From positions 1-64,000 of the forward strand of contig CAKURL010000005.1 in the NCBI GenBank assembly GCA_934675685.1: a stretch of 64,000 nucleotides of DNA, written 5' to 3'. Source of the stretch: an uncultured Candidatus Melainabacteria bacterium (lineage in GTDB: Bacteria > Cyanobacteriota > Vampirovibrionia > Gastranaerophilales > Gastranaerophilaceae). Shown in pieces: positions 36,478 to 45,496 of this stretch. The notes under the pieces are model-generated. The model was not told the DNA's origin, searched no databases, and saw only the letters and a list, made by a program, of their open reading frames with translations. Positions within the stretch are counted from its first letter, which is position 1; each line of letters starts with the position of its first letter. The position numbers and the translations under genes are program-made.

Positions 36478-37338
36478 ATGTTAATTAATTTAATTAAAAA
36501 ATCGTTCAAAATTGTTGTGGATTCTCCCGTGATTACGCTTTTTTTAGTAATGTATTTGATTTTGATGAACCTTTTGTTGTTCAACATCTCAAATAGCTTA
36601 AGAGGGGGGCTCGCGATTGTTGCATTTATTCTTTTTTCTTGCGTATATTTGCTCTCCGCGTGCTTTTTTGCGGGCTGGTATAATATAATCGTTGCTTCTT
36701 TTAAAGACGAAGATTTTCAAAACAAAAAGAGTTTGCCAATTTTCTTAGAAGGAGTTGGGAAAAATTTCTTGCCTATTTCAATTGGCATGTTTGTAAATTT
36801 TGTAATATTAATTTCTTTTATTATAGTCGCTTCTTTTGTAGCATACCATTTCGCTGGGGGGTTAGATTTTCTTCCTGATGAAATTACAGCAAGCGCTGTA
36901 GAAAAAATAGCAGACTCTCTTACAGAAGAACAACAATATCAAATTGCGATTTGGGAAATTCTTTTTGCGCTTTGCGCTTTGTTATTTAGCTATTTATTTA
37001 TGTTCTACTATCCTGCTGTCGTTGAAGACGAAGGAAAAATGCTCATAAAACCATTTAAGGCGGTTTGGACATCTATCAAATTTGTTTTCAGAAATTTCTG
37101 GTCAGTTTTGGCGCTAAATACATTGATTTTTGTTTCATATTTTGCATTAGGGGTTTTGAGAAATGTTTTTTCTAAAAACAGCATTTTGGAACTTGTAATC
37201 TTATTTATTTCTATTTATTTTATCTCAATCGTGCTCGTGTTAATATTTTATTATTATGAACAAAAAAATTCTTGTAATTACGGGGCCGACTGCCTCGGGG
37301 AAGACAAAGCTATCGATTCAACTTGCGAAAAAGATTAA
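36478..37338 (+). CDS. multi-pass membrane protein, unrecognised family
   Basis: 286 residues with about six hydrophobic helices (for example VITLFLVMYLILMNLLLF, FVNFVILISFIIVASFVA, ILFALCALLFSYLFMFYYP, ISIYFISIVLVLIFYYYE). The layout recalls YciC/DUF975-type membrane proteins, without a firm match. The last 28 codons, after the final helix, lie inside miaA, giving an 83-base overlap in another frame. The short hydrophilic tail is Cys- and Asp-rich and looks like an accidental product of that overlap. Confidence 0.7.
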   Translation: MLINLIKKSFKIVVDSPVITLFLVMYLILMNLLLFNISNSLRGGLAIVAFILFSCVYLLSACFFAGWYNIIVASFKDEDFQNKKSLPIFLEGVGKNFLPISIGMFVNFVILISFIIVASFVAYHFAGGLDFLPDEITASAVEKIADSLTEEQQYQIAIWEILFALCALLFSYLFMFYYPAVVEDEGKMLIKPFKAVWTSIKFVFRNFWSVLALNTLIFVSYFALGVLRNVFSKNSILELVILFISIYFISIVLVLIFYYYEQKNSCNYGADCLGEDKAIDSTCEKD

Positions 37339-38122
37339 CGCAAGCATAATCTGCGCGGATTCTAGGATTGTCTATAAAGACTTTGATATAGTGAGCGCAA
37401 AGCCCACGATTGAAGAAAGAGAAGGAATAGAACACTATTTAATTGATATAGTGAGCCCTCTAGAGGACTTTAGCGCAGGCGATTTTGTAAAAGCTGCAAG
37501 TGAGGTCATAGAGAAACTTGAGAATGAGGGGAAAAATATAATTATCTCAGGCGGAACTTGGTTTTATATAAAAAGTTTGCTTGGAGAATTTTCTCTTTTA
37601 AAGTCATCTAAAAATGAAAAACTAAGAAAAGAATTAGAAAATTTTTCAAACGCTGAATTGTGGGAAAAATTAAACAAGCTTGACCCCATAAGGGCGCAAA
37701 AAATCCACCCAAACAACAAAGATAAAGTTATCCGCTCTATTGAAATAATAGAAGATTTAAAGACTCCGGTGACAAATGCCAAAAGAGAAGAAAACAAGAA
37801 ATATGATGCTCTTTGGTTTTGTCCAAAGTTTGAAAGAGAAGAATTATATTCAAGAATAAATAAAAGAGTAGATGAGATGATGGATTTAGGGCTTTTTGAA
37901 GAATGGGAAAGAAATTCTATAAAATACCCAAATTCACAAGTTTTAAAAAACACAATTGGCTATAGCGAATTTTTTGAATTTCAAGATAGGGCTTTAGCTA
38001 TAGAAAAAATTAAGCAATACACAAGAAACTTTGCAAAAAGGCAAATGACATATTTTAGGTCAAATAATGATATAAAGTTTGTTTCTTGCGTGGAAGATAT
38101 TTTGAGGGAAATAGATGAATAA
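37256..38122 (+). CDS. miaA: tRNA dimethylallyltransferase
   Basis: 288 residues; adds the isopentenyl group to A37 of UNN-reading tRNAs. P-loop ITGPTASGKT at 8-17 fixes the start, because no later start would retain it. Family blocks ADSRIVYKDFDIVSAKPT, SGGTWFYIKSLL, and the C-terminal IKQYTRNFAKRQMTYFR are all present. It overlaps the preceding membrane-protein gene by 83 bases and the next gene by eight, so all three are one transcript. Confidence 0.95.
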   Translation: MNKKILVITGPTASGKTKLSIQLAKKINASIICADSRIVYKDFDIVSAKPTIEEREGIEHYLIDIVSPLEDFSAGDFVKAASEVIEKLENEGKNIIISGGTWFYIKSLLGEFSLLKSSKNEKLRKELENFSNAELWEKLNKLDPIRAQKIHPNNKDKVIRSIEIIEDLKTPVTNAKREENKKYDALWFCPKFEREELYSRINKRVDEMMDLGLFEEWERNSIKYPNSQVLKNTIGYSEFFEFQDRALAIEKIKQYTRNFAKRQMTYFRSNNDIKFVSCVEDILREIDE

Positions 38123-38762
38123 GTTTTTGTTTAAGAAGATTTTAGGTTTTTCTTTTATTTTGGTTTTTTCTTTTTGTTCTTGTTCTTTAGGGGCAAAAGC
38201 AGATGAACCTATTCAAGCAGGTGTGAAATACAACGAAGCGAGCGCAAGGATTGAAGCATTTTCAAATGTCCAAAGGAAAATAGAAAAAGATAAATTCAAA
38301 GAAGAATTTTCAAGATATTTAAAAGACGAAAACAAAAAAGAAAACATAGCTTCGATTAAAGAAAAAAATTTCGAAATAGTTTTTAAGGATAAATATCTTG
38401 AAAACGAAGAAAACACGCGCTTTTTGTGCCCATTTTATTTAGACGACACTTTAATTACTTATGCAATAATCTATAAAGATAAAATCAGATATGCTTTTTA
38501 TTATAATGTTTTTGGCTCTTTGATGAAAATAGATATCAGGGAAGATTTATCTAAAGACTATCCTAAAAAAATCTTGAGCTATTCAAGAACCGGTAAATTA
38601 ATCGGGGTTACTTTTGAAGCAAGCGATAAAGAGCAATTTGTTTATAGCGAAAAAGGAAAGCTTATCGCACATTGGGAAGATAAGAAAATGTATGACAAAG
38701 AAAACAATATTCCTAAATTCTTAAAAATCCAAAGAGGCGCATTGGAAGAGGCTGAAAAATAG
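38115..38762 (+). CDS. small exported protein, function unknown
   Basis: 215 residues. A signal peptide (MNKFLFKKILGFSFILVF.., ending around LGAKAD) precedes a 180-residue charged region. A CSC pair inside the leader could also serve as a lipobox, so a lipoprotein is possible. The C-terminal half (YAFYYNVFGSLMKIDI, SYSRTGKLIGVTFEAS, FVYSEKGKLIAHWEDK) looks like short beta repeats of the YD/toast-rack kind. It overlaps miaA by eight bases. Convergent with the symporter gene across an AT palindrome at 38764-38779. Confidence 0.7.
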   Translation: MNKFLFKKILGFSFILVFSFCSCSLGAKADEPIQAGVKYNEASARIEAFSNVQRKIEKDKFKEEFSRYLKDENKKENIASIKEKNFEIVFKDKYLENEENTRFLCPFYLDDTLITYAIIYKDKIRYAFYYNVFGSLMKIDIREDLSKDYPKKILSYSRTGKLIGVTFEASDKEQFVYSEKGKLIAHWEDKKMYDKENNIPKFLKIQRGALEEAEK

Positions 38763-38779
38763 CTAAAATTTTAAAATTT

Positions 38780-40024
38780 TTATAAAGTTTTAACGAATTT
38801 TTCCATTTTTTCGTGGTCAAAGTCGTTTTCCCACCTTGCCACAACCGCTGTTGCTATGCAATTTCCGATTAGATTTACTGTTGTTCTTCCCATATCCAAA
38901 ATTTGGTCTATTCCAAGCAAAATCGCAACTCCTGCCACAGGAAGCCCAAAGCTTGTTAAAGTCCCAGTCAAGATAACCAAAGAAACCCTTGGGACGCCAG
39001 CGATACCTTTTGAAGTGAGCATAAGAGTTAACATAATCATTAATTGTTGCTCGATTGATAAATCAATCCCTGCGATTTGTGCGCAAAATAAAGTCGCAAG
39101 AGTTAAATATAAAGTGGAGCCATCTAGGTTAAAAGTATAGCCCATAGGCATTACAAAGCTTACTATGCTTTTTGGAACACCAAATTTTTCCATTAATTCC
39201 ATGCCTTTAGGCAATGCCGCTTCAGAAGAAGCTGTTGTGAAAGCCAAAAGCGCCGGTTCTTTTATTGTTTTCATAAGGCTTCTAAAAGAAACTCTGATGA
39301 TTTTACAAGCGACAATTAAAACAAGTACAACAAAAACAACCAAGGATAGATAAGTTATTCCTATTAGTTTTGCATAGCTTGCTAAGACCCCTATGCCATT
39401 TTGCCCGATGGTCGCGCTAATCGCCCCAAAAACGCCAATAGGAGCGAATTTCATGACATATTCTGTGAATTTAAACATGATTTCACATACGCTTTGCATG
39501 ATTTCTAAAACAGGGCGCGCTTTTTGCCCCACTGCGCATATAGCAAGAGAGAAAAATATCGTGAACACTACAATCTGTAATAAGTCCCCTTTTGCCATAG
39601 AATCAACTACGCTTGTAGGAATTGAATTTATAATCATGTGAGATAAAGAGTGGCCCGTGTCTATTGTTTGCATTTTTTCAACTGCATTAATAGAAACGCT
39701 TGAAATATCAATGTTAAAGCCGTCCCCCGGTCTTAAAATGTTTGCCATAAAAAGCCCTATAAAAAGAGCTAAAGTTGTTGCGATTTCAAAATAGATAATT
39801 GCTTTAAAGCCAATCTTGCCAAGGCTTTTGACGTCGCCATGGCCTGCTATACCTACGGTTAAAGTGGCAAAAATCAAAGGAGCGATAATCATTTTTACCA
39901 TTCTTAAAAACATTTCGCCTAAAGGCTGCATTTTTATCGCCCAAGAAGGACAAATCCAGCCAAAAAGTATCCCTAAAACCAAGGCAATTAAAATGTATAA
40001 AGTTAATTTTTTAGAACTTTTCAA
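38780..40024 (-). CDS. dicarboxylate/amino acid:cation symporter (DAACS family)
   Basis: 414 residues with eight transmembrane helices and two re-entrant hairpins of the GltP/DctA fold. The tell-tale stretches are LRMVKMIIAPLIFATL, the serine-rich hairpin TTASSEAALPKGMELM, MPMGYTFNLDGSTLY and the later AGVPRVSLVILTGTL. Takes up glutamate, aspartate or C4-dicarboxylates with Na+ or H+. Which one cannot be decided from these motifs alone. Single gene, divergent from the nfeD-like gene. Confidence 0.92.
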   Translation of the reverse strand: MKSSKKLTLYILIALVLGILFGWICPSWAIKMQPLGEMFLRMVKMIIAPLIFATLTVGIAGHGDVKSLGKIGFKAIIYFEIATTLALFIGLFMANILRPGDGFNIDISSVSINAVEKMQTIDTGHSLSHMIINSIPTSVVDSMAKGDLLQIVVFTIFFSLAICAVGQKARPVLEIMQSVCEIMFKFTEYVMKFAPIGVFGAISATIGQNGIGVLASYAKLIGITYLSLVVFVVLVLIVACKIIRVSFRSLMKTIKEPALLAFTTASSEAALPKGMELMEKFGVPKSIVSFVMPMGYTFNLDGSTLYLTLATLFCAQIAGIDLSIEQQLMIMLTLMLTSKGIAGVPRVSLVILTGTLTSFGLPVAGVAILLGIDQILDMGRTTVNLIGNCIATAVVARWENDFDHEKMEKFVKTL

Positions 40025-40160
40025 TTAATGCTCCAGATATAATAAGCTAAAAATAAAACTTATTATATTATAAACACGCTAATTTGCCTATTTTTTTATA
40101 AATTTTTAATATCAAACAAGTTAGCTCATTCAACTTCCACGATTTGTATGATATGGAAGA

Positions 40161-40179
40161 TAGCGCGCTATGGTATAAT
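40161..40179 (+). promoter_or_regulatory. extended -10 promoter with adjoining palindrome
   Basis: TATAAT at 40174-40179 is preceded by TGG, giving an extended -10. Directly upstream, 40161-40170 is the perfect ten-base palindrome TAGCGCGCTA. No good -35 box is seen. It would drive the nfeD-flotillin pair; the palindrome may be an operator. Confidence 0.55.
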
Positions 40180-40207
40180 TTTCAAGAATATTTGAAAGGT
40201 TTCCCCA

Positions 40208-40759
40208 ATGAATTTAGCTAGTTTTTTAAGTGTTGAAAACATCAAAGACTTAAGTTTTTATTTTGGTATATTTTTTACCTTAGCTTTTGTGATAAGGACA
40301 TTTATCCCAGTCGACTTTTCGCCCGAGGTAAACAGCGACATAGGAAGTTTTGACACGGACGCTTCTTTTAATTTATTTTCTCTTGAAAGTATTATCGCTT
40401 TTTTGATGTCTTTTTGTTGGATATGCTTTTTGTCTTTAAAATTAGACTATAGCTTAAAAATGAGCTTTTTGATTTCCCTTTTGGTCGGGGTTTTTGCTAT
40501 GGCATTATTTGCTTTTTTAATTGCTCAATTCAAAAAACTAGAAACAAGAGTGGAGCCTGATTTAAAAGACTTAGTGGGGACAAGAGGAAGAGCATATTTG
40601 AATTTTGCTCCAAATGGATTATCTAAAATTGAGATAGAATTCAATTCAAAGCTTCAAATTTTAGACGCAAAAAACTTGAAAGACGAAGAAATAAAGGCTT
40701 TTGAAGAGATAAAAGTTGTAAAAGTTGAAAACGAAATAATATATGTAGAAAAAATATAA
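40208..40759 (+). CDS. NfeD-like membrane protein
   Basis: 183 residues with two or three membrane segments (YFGIFFTLAFVIRTFI, ESIIAFLMSFCWICFLSL, SFLISLLVGVFAMALFAFLIA) followed by an OB-like domain (about 117-183, DLVGTRGRAYLNFAPNGLSKIEIE). This is the short NfeD/YuaF arrangement, whose genes nearly always precede a flotillin gene, as here after ten bases. The protein is thought to assist flotillin in organising membrane domains. Confidence 0.8.
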   Translation: MNLASFLSVENIKDLSFYFGIFFTLAFVIRTFIPVDFSPEVNSDIGSFDTDASFNLFSLESIIAFLMSFCWICFLSLKLDYSLKMSFLISLLVGVFAMALFAFLIAQFKKLETRVEPDLKDLVGTRGRAYLNFAPNGLSKIEIEFNSKLQILDAKNLKDEEIKAFEEIKVVKVENEIIYVEKI

Positions 40760-40769
40760 AGGAGAAAAA

Positions 40770-42200
40770 ATGGAACTATTTGCAGGTGGCGGTTTTCTTT
40801 TAATATTAATCCTTTTTGGGGCGGTTGCTTTCGCTGCTTCTCGCTTTAAAAGATGCCCTTCAAACAAAGTTATCGTAGTTTATGGTAAGGTGGGAGGCTC
40901 CCTAAGCGCCCATTGTGTCCACGGGGGCGGTGTTTTTGTTTGGCCTTTAATTCAAGATTATGGTGTTTTGAGCTTGGAGCCTATGACGACTGATATCGAC
41001 CTTAGAGGGGCTTTGTCTAAAGGGAATATCAGGGTTGCCGTTCCTGCGACTTTCACGTTTGGGGTTTCTACTAATCCAAAGATTTTACAAAATGCAGCAG
41101 AAAGATTGTTGAATTCTTCTAAACAAACAATCATCTCTATGGCTTCTGACATAATCCTAGGGCAATTGCGTTTAGTTATTGCGACATTATCCATCGAAGA
41201 AATTAACCAAGATAGAGAAAAATTCCTAGAACAAATAAACATAAACGTTGATTCCGAGCTTAATAAATTAGGCTTATCTGTAATAAACGTAAACGTTCGA
41301 GATATCACAGACGAATCTGGCTATATCGACGCTATCGGGAAAAAAGCGGCGGCAGAAGCAATTAACAAAGCAAAAGTCGAAGTAGCGCAACAAGAAAAAC
41401 TGGGCGCTGTAGGGGAAGCTGAAGCAAACAAGGATAAAGAAGTGCAAGTCGCAACTCAAAAAGCTCAAACGACAGTCGGCCAAGCAAATGCGCAAAAAGA
41501 ACAACGTGTGCAAACAGCAAGCCTAGAAGCGCAAGCTGTCGAAGGAGAAAATATTTCAAAAGCAAACATTGCCCAATATAACGCAGCTTTGGCGGTAAAA
41601 CAAGCGGAAGCTTTAAAAACAGGAGAAGTTGCAAAAGCAAACGCAGCGCGCGATATCTTAGTTGCCCAAAAAGAGCAAGAAGAAGCGAGATTGAAAAAAG
41701 AAGAACTTGTAGAACAAGAAATTGAAAAATTGAAAATCCAAGTTCAAGCAGACGCACAAGCAGAAAAAGCAAGAAGAATTGCTCTTGGGGAAGCGGACGC
41801 AATTAAAGCGAAATATTTTGCAGAAGCAGAAGGCGTAAAAGCAGTCTTAGAAGCAAAAGCTCAAGGTTATCAAAAACTTGTTTCTATTTCAAACAACAAA
41901 CCTGAAGTTGCGACTTCGTTCTTGATGATTGAAAAAATCGAAGACATCGTTTCTAAACAAGTTGAAGCAATTAAAAATATCAAATTTGACAAAATCACAG
42001 TTTGGGACGGGGGCGCAGGCTCTTCTCAAGGCTCCACCACTGCAAACTTTATGAAAGATTTGATTAAATCTCTTCCTGCAATGCATGACCTTGCTTCTCA
42101 AGCAGGGATTGAACTTCCTCCTATTTTAGGAAAAGTTGAAGATTGCCAAGCAGCTGAATCTAAAATAGAAAAAGAAGAAGATAAGGAAGATAAAGAATAA
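40770..42200 (+). CDS. flotillin (SPFH-domain protein, FloT/YqiK type)
   Basis: 476 residues. A hydrophobic N-terminal anchor (GGGFLLILILFGAVAFAASRF) is followed by an SPFH/band-7 domain (about 30-190: CPSNKVIVVYGKVGG, LEPMTTDIDLRGALSKGNIRVAVPATFTFGV) and a long Ala/Glu/Lys coiled coil (about 190-375, with repeated AQ and EA motifs) typical of flotillins. The tail after 400 is acidic. Flotillins mark ordered membrane patches and scaffold signalling or secretion proteins. GGAG sits just before the ATG. Confidence 0.92.
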   Translation: MELFAGGGFLLILILFGAVAFAASRFKRCPSNKVIVVYGKVGGSLSAHCVHGGGVFVWPLIQDYGVLSLEPMTTDIDLRGALSKGNIRVAVPATFTFGVSTNPKILQNAAERLLNSSKQTIISMASDIILGQLRLVIATLSIEEINQDREKFLEQININVDSELNKLGLSVINVNVRDITDESGYIDAIGKKAAAEAINKAKVEVAQQEKLGAVGEAEANKDKEVQVATQKAQTTVGQANAQKEQRVQTASLEAQAVEGENISKANIAQYNAALAVKQAEALKTGEVAKANAARDILVAQKEQEEARLKKEELVEQEIEKLKIQVQADAQAEKARRIALGEADAIKAKYFAEAEGVKAVLEAKAQGYQKLVSISNNKPEVATSFLMIEKIEDIVSKQVEAIKNIKFDKITVWDGGAGSSQGSTTANFMKDLIKSLPAMHDLASQAGIELPPILGKVEDCQAAESKIEKEEDKEDKE

Positions 42201-42242
42201 TTTTTCTTTAAGAATTTCTTTAAAAACATAAAAATTAATCTT

Positions 42243-42273
42243 AGGGTGTATTTTTTTAGTAAAAATACACCCT
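42243..42273 (+). terminator. hairpin after the flotillin gene, probable terminator
   Basis: Perfect 13-bp stem (42243-42255 with 42261-42273; AGGGTGTA core), five-base loop. The following T-run is poor (TTGATTG), though the upper strand of the stem itself ends in A/T. It separates flotillin from the flagellar operon. Confidence 0.7.
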
Positions 42274-42415
42274 TTGATTGATGAGAAAAATACTAGAAAT
42301 GGACTATATTATAAATAAATAAAGTAGACTGATTGGGGTAGGATTAGTGGCAATTTTGAAAAAAATGCCAAAAATTTCTGATTTTGTCTAAAAAAGATGA
42401 TGGTAAGAGGTTAAT

Positions 42416-43087
42416 ATGACATTTGGTGTGTCAAATAGCATGAGCGCTATGCTTGCTCGTGTAAATTCAATAGAAAGTAATTTTAGCGCCCTAGGCGTTG
42501 AGATGAATATTGCCCAAAATGTCTCTCAAAGCGACTTTCAGACTATCTTAAATTCAAAAATAAAAGAAGCAGAAAAAAAAGAAGAAGAAAAAACTCCTCA
42601 AGAAATTGAAGAGCAAGAGCTCGATGAAGAAATTTCAAAATTAGAAAAACAAGCGATAAACTTAAAAAGCAAAATTGACCTAAAAGCTCAAAGCACAGAC
42701 ATAGACGAGATTATAGAAACTTTTTCCGATAAATATAATGTTGATGGGGATTTTATAAAAGCAATAATTAAACAAGAGTCAAATTTTAACGAAAAAGCGA
42801 CCTCTAAAAAAGGAGCCATGGGTTTAATGCAATTAATGCCTGCGACTGCAAAGTCTTTAGGAGTGGTGAATGCTTATAATCCTTGGGAAAATGTGGAAGG
42901 CGGAGTAAAACACATCAAAAATCTTTTAATTCATTATAATGGTGACAAAAAGTTGGCGTTGGCTGCTTATAATGCCGGCATGGGCGCTGTGAAAAAATAT
43001 GGCGGAATTCCTCCATACAAAGAAACAAATAACTATGTAAATTCAATAATGGCGCAATACAACAAAGTAAAAGAGGCTAAAATATGA
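42416..43087 (+). CDS. lytic transglycosylase (SLT domain), first gene of flagellar operon
   Basis: 223 residues. The N-terminal half is a charged coiled coil (about 45-95, rich in E and K). The C-terminal half is a Slt-type domain: AIIKQESNFNEKATSKKGAMGLMQLMPATA with catalytic Glu in KQES, then LAAYNAGMGAVKKYGGIPPY and the terminal NNYVNSIM. It likely opens peptidoglycan for the flagellar rod, replacing the muramidase half of FlgJ. No signal peptide is seen, so export could go through the flagellar apparatus. ATGA overlap with flgF. Confidence 0.87.
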   Translation: MTFGVSNSMSAMLARVNSIESNFSALGVEMNIAQNVSQSDFQTILNSKIKEAEKKEEEKTPQEIEEQELDEEISKLEKQAINLKSKIDLKAQSTDIDEIIETFSDKYNVDGDFIKAIIKQESNFNEKATSKKGAMGLMQLMPATAKSLGVVNAYNPWENVEGGVKHIKNLLIHYNGDKKLALAAYNAGMGAVKKYGGIPPYKETNNYVNSIMAQYNKVKEAKI

Positions 43088-43944
43088 TAACAAGAGGGAT
43101 AGAAACAGTTTCTTATGGTATGCAAGCGCTTTTGGATTTTGAAGATGTCACAGCGCACAACTTAGCAAACGTCACAACAAACGGCTTTAAAAAGTCTAAC
43201 ATCACTTTTCAAGACATTATGAGCGCAAAAGTTCAAGCGAAAAATGCGCAAGGAAAAACAAAAGACGTGGGCACTTTGTCTAATGGAGTGAGGACGGATA
43301 GAACATACGTCGATTTTTCTCAAGGCGGCTTACAAGAAACAGGCTACAAACTCGATTTGGCGCTTCAAGGAAAAGGCTTTTTTAAGATTAGATATCAAGA
43401 TGTGAAAGACGACAACACGCCATATAACGAACATAATTTCTATTATCAAAGAGTGGGCGATTTTAAGATGGATAATGAAAACTATCTTGTAAACTCCGAT
43501 GGCGATTATGTTATGGATATCGAAAACAAAAAAATTAAAATCACAAGAGACAGACAAACTCAAGACAAATTAGAAATGAACAGAATGGATATAGAGCAAG
43601 ATTTGCTTGTTTCTGAAACAGGGAATATTGAGCTTAATTCCGCTGGCTACCGCGCTAATTTGCAAAAAATTCAAGTTTGCGATTTTGAAGACAAAACAAA
43701 TGTTTCTCAAATCGGCCAAGGAAAATATTTGCCGATTTATGGAAAAGACGCAGGGCTTCATACCTTAAAAGATGGCGAATATTCAATCCAGCAAGGAATG
43801 CTTGAGATGTCTAATGCAAACACTATATCTGAAATGTTGAACACGATTAATGTTTCAAGAGGATATGAAACGATGAGTACCATGCTCAAAACCCAAAGCG
43901 ACACTCTTTCAAGGGCGATTAGTTTAGGAAATATTTCAGGTTAA
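43084..43944 (+). CDS. flgF: flagellar basal-body rod protein, FlgF-like
   Basis: 286 residues. The N-terminus (ITRGIETVSYGMQALLDFEDVTAHNLANVTTNGFK, in blocks) is the rod/hook signature with NLAN-TTNGFK; the C-terminus ends NTISEMLNTINVSRGYETMSTMLKTQSDTLSRAI, the second conserved helix. A D1-type beta region lies between. FlgF and FlgG form the rod. Assignment as FlgF rather than FlgG rests on position before a clear flgG and lower similarity. Confidence 0.85.
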   Translation: MITRGIETVSYGMQALLDFEDVTAHNLANVTTNGFKKSNITFQDIMSAKVQAKNAQGKTKDVGTLSNGVRTDRTYVDFSQGGLQETGYKLDLALQGKGFFKIRYQDVKDDNTPYNEHNFYYQRVGDFKMDNENYLVNSDGDYVMDIENKKIKITRDRQTQDKLEMNRMDIEQDLLVSETGNIELNSAGYRANLQKIQVCDFEDKTNVSQIGQGKYLPIYGKDAGLHTLKDGEYSIQQGMLEMSNANTISEMLNTINVSRGYETMSTMLKTQSDTLSRAISLGNISG

Positions 43945-43971
43945 AAAGTTTAAAATGAGGAAGAAGATAAA

Positions 43972-44757
43972 ATGTTAAGAGCACTAACTACAGCAGCGAC
44001 AGGCATGATTGCCCAACAAAACAACTTAGATGTTATATCAAACAATATTGCGAACTTATCGACTTATGGATATAAAAAAGTGCGCGCTCAATTCCAAGAT
44101 TTGTTGAGCCAAACCGTAAGAACCCCGGGGGCGCAAATGGGCCAAGGGACATATCAACCTGTGGGGATTGAAATAGGCCTTGGAACAAAGACTTCTGCCA
44201 CTACAAGGGTTTTCACAACAGGAACTATGCAATCAACAGATAGACAGCTTGATATGGCAATCGCAGGCGATGGCTTTTTCCAAGTGACTCTTGATGATGG
44301 CTCATTAGCATACACTAGAGATGGCGCTTGGCAGATGGACGCAAACGGGCAAATTGTGACTTCTGATGGATATCAATTACAGCCACCTATCACAATTCCT
44401 ACAAACGCAAAAGATATCACCGTTTCTCAAGCAGGGATTGTTTCTTGCACAACGGGGACAAATTCAGAACAAACGCAGCTTGGGCAAATTCAACTTGTGA
44501 AATTCCAAAACCCATCTGGGCTTTTGGCGATTGGGCACAATTTATATAGAGAAACACAGTCTTCAGGGACTCCTCTTCAAGGAACAGCAGGAGAAGAAGG
44601 ATATGGGACAATAGAACAATGTTTCTTAGAAGGCTCAAATGTCCAAACCGTGGAAGAATTGGTTGCTCTAATTAAAACAGAAAGAGCTTATGAATCTAAT
44701 TCAAAAGTAATTAATGCGGGTTCTGACATTTTGCAACAAACTAACCAAATAGTATAG
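43972..44757 (+). CDS. flgG: flagellar distal rod protein FlgG
   Basis: 261 residues, the normal FlgG length. Start MLRALTTAATGMIAQQNNLDVISNNIANLSTYGYKK (in pieces) and the end VQTVEELVALIKTERAYESNSKVI-NAGSDILQQTNQIV match the rod family closely; the middle includes FQDLLSQTVRTPGAQ and GDGFFQVTLDDGSLAYTRDG. Forms the distal rod that passes through the P and L rings, for which genes follow. Confidence 0.95.
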   Translation: MLRALTTAATGMIAQQNNLDVISNNIANLSTYGYKKVRAQFQDLLSQTVRTPGAQMGQGTYQPVGIEIGLGTKTSATTRVFTTGTMQSTDRQLDMAIAGDGFFQVTLDDGSLAYTRDGAWQMDANGQIVTSDGYQLQPPITIPTNAKDITVSQAGIVSCTTGTNSEQTQLGQIQLVKFQNPSGLLAIGHNLYRETQSSGTPLQGTAGEEGYGTIEQCFLEGSNVQTVEELVALIKTERAYESNSKVINAGSDILQQTNQIV

Positions 44758-44775
44758 AAAGAAGAAAATAGATAG

Positions 44776-45495
44776 ATGAAATTTTGGTTTAAAAGCTTAA
44801 TAATATTTTTCTTGTTGCTTGTTTTTTCAAACAGCGCTTTTTGCTATGTTTTATCTAAAGAAGAAATTCAAAAAATTATTTTAAATAGAGTGCAAAATGA
44901 ATATAAAAAAGAGCTTTCTTCTTATTCTTCTGATTTTAAAATAGAAATTCAAGGAATTCCAAACGAAAAGATAATTTCAAACGAAACTGCTCCTTTAAAA
45001 ATTCAATTAATTTCCCAACAAGAGGGTTTTTCGCCTAATTCATATAGAAAAGTAATTGTGAGAAATTCTAAAGGGCAAATTTTAAAATCTTTTGCAATAA
45101 ACGTTCAAACGAAAGTATATTCTAATGTTCTAGTGGCTTCAAAGCCAATAGGCTTCAATCAAGAAATTAATTCAACAAATACAAAAATAGAAAGAAAAGA
45201 AATCACAAGAAACCTTGAAAATTCTTTTAATTTTCTTCCGAATAACGTTGTTTCGAACAGGAATTTTCCACAAGGAAGCATAATTTTAAAAGAAGGTTTA
45301 AAAAAGAAAGCTTTGATTTCAAAAAATTCTATGGTGGATATAAAATTTCAATCTAAGACTTTAGAAATAAAAACAAGAGGCCATGCCCTAAAAGACGGGT
45401 CTTTAGGAGATGTGATTTTAGTGAAATCAGATAAATATAATAAAACTTATAATGCCATTGTGCAATCGTCAAATGAGGTTGTAGTTAGGATTTAG
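44776..45495 (+). CDS. flgA: FlgA-like P-ring assembly chaperone (SAF domain)
   Basis: 239 residues with a signal peptide (FKSLIIFFLLLVFSNSAFCYV). The C-terminal half shows a SAF domain: NVLVASKPIGFNQEI, NVVSNRNFPQGSIILKEGLKKKALISKNSMVDIKF and the ending VILVKSDKYNKTYNAIVQSSNEVVVRI. FlgA is the periplasmic chaperone needed to build the FlgI P ring. Position between flgG and flgH agrees. The gap to flgH is one base. Confidence 0.85.
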   Translation: MKFWFKSLIIFFLLLVFSNSAFCYVLSKEEIQKIILNRVQNEYKKELSSYSSDFKIEIQGIPNEKIISNETAPLKIQLISQQEGFSPNSYRKVIVRNSKGQILKSFAINVQTKVYSNVLVASKPIGFNQEINSTNTKIERKEITRNLENSFNFLPNNVVSNRNFPQGSIILKEGLKKKALISKNSMVDIKFQSKTLEIKTRGHALKDGSLGDVILVKSDKYNKTYNAIVQSSNEVVVRI

Positions 45496-45496
45496 T

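Noticed and set aside
42347..42391. 14-residue GTG-started leader peptide upstream of the flagellar operon
   Set aside because: AGGA is only three bases from the GTG, and no repeat or control codons are seen; more likely chance.
42274..42415. Sigma-28 or sigma-54 promoter before the flagellar operon
   Set aside because: Neither TAAA-N15-GCCGATAA nor GG-N10-GC spacing is satisfied.
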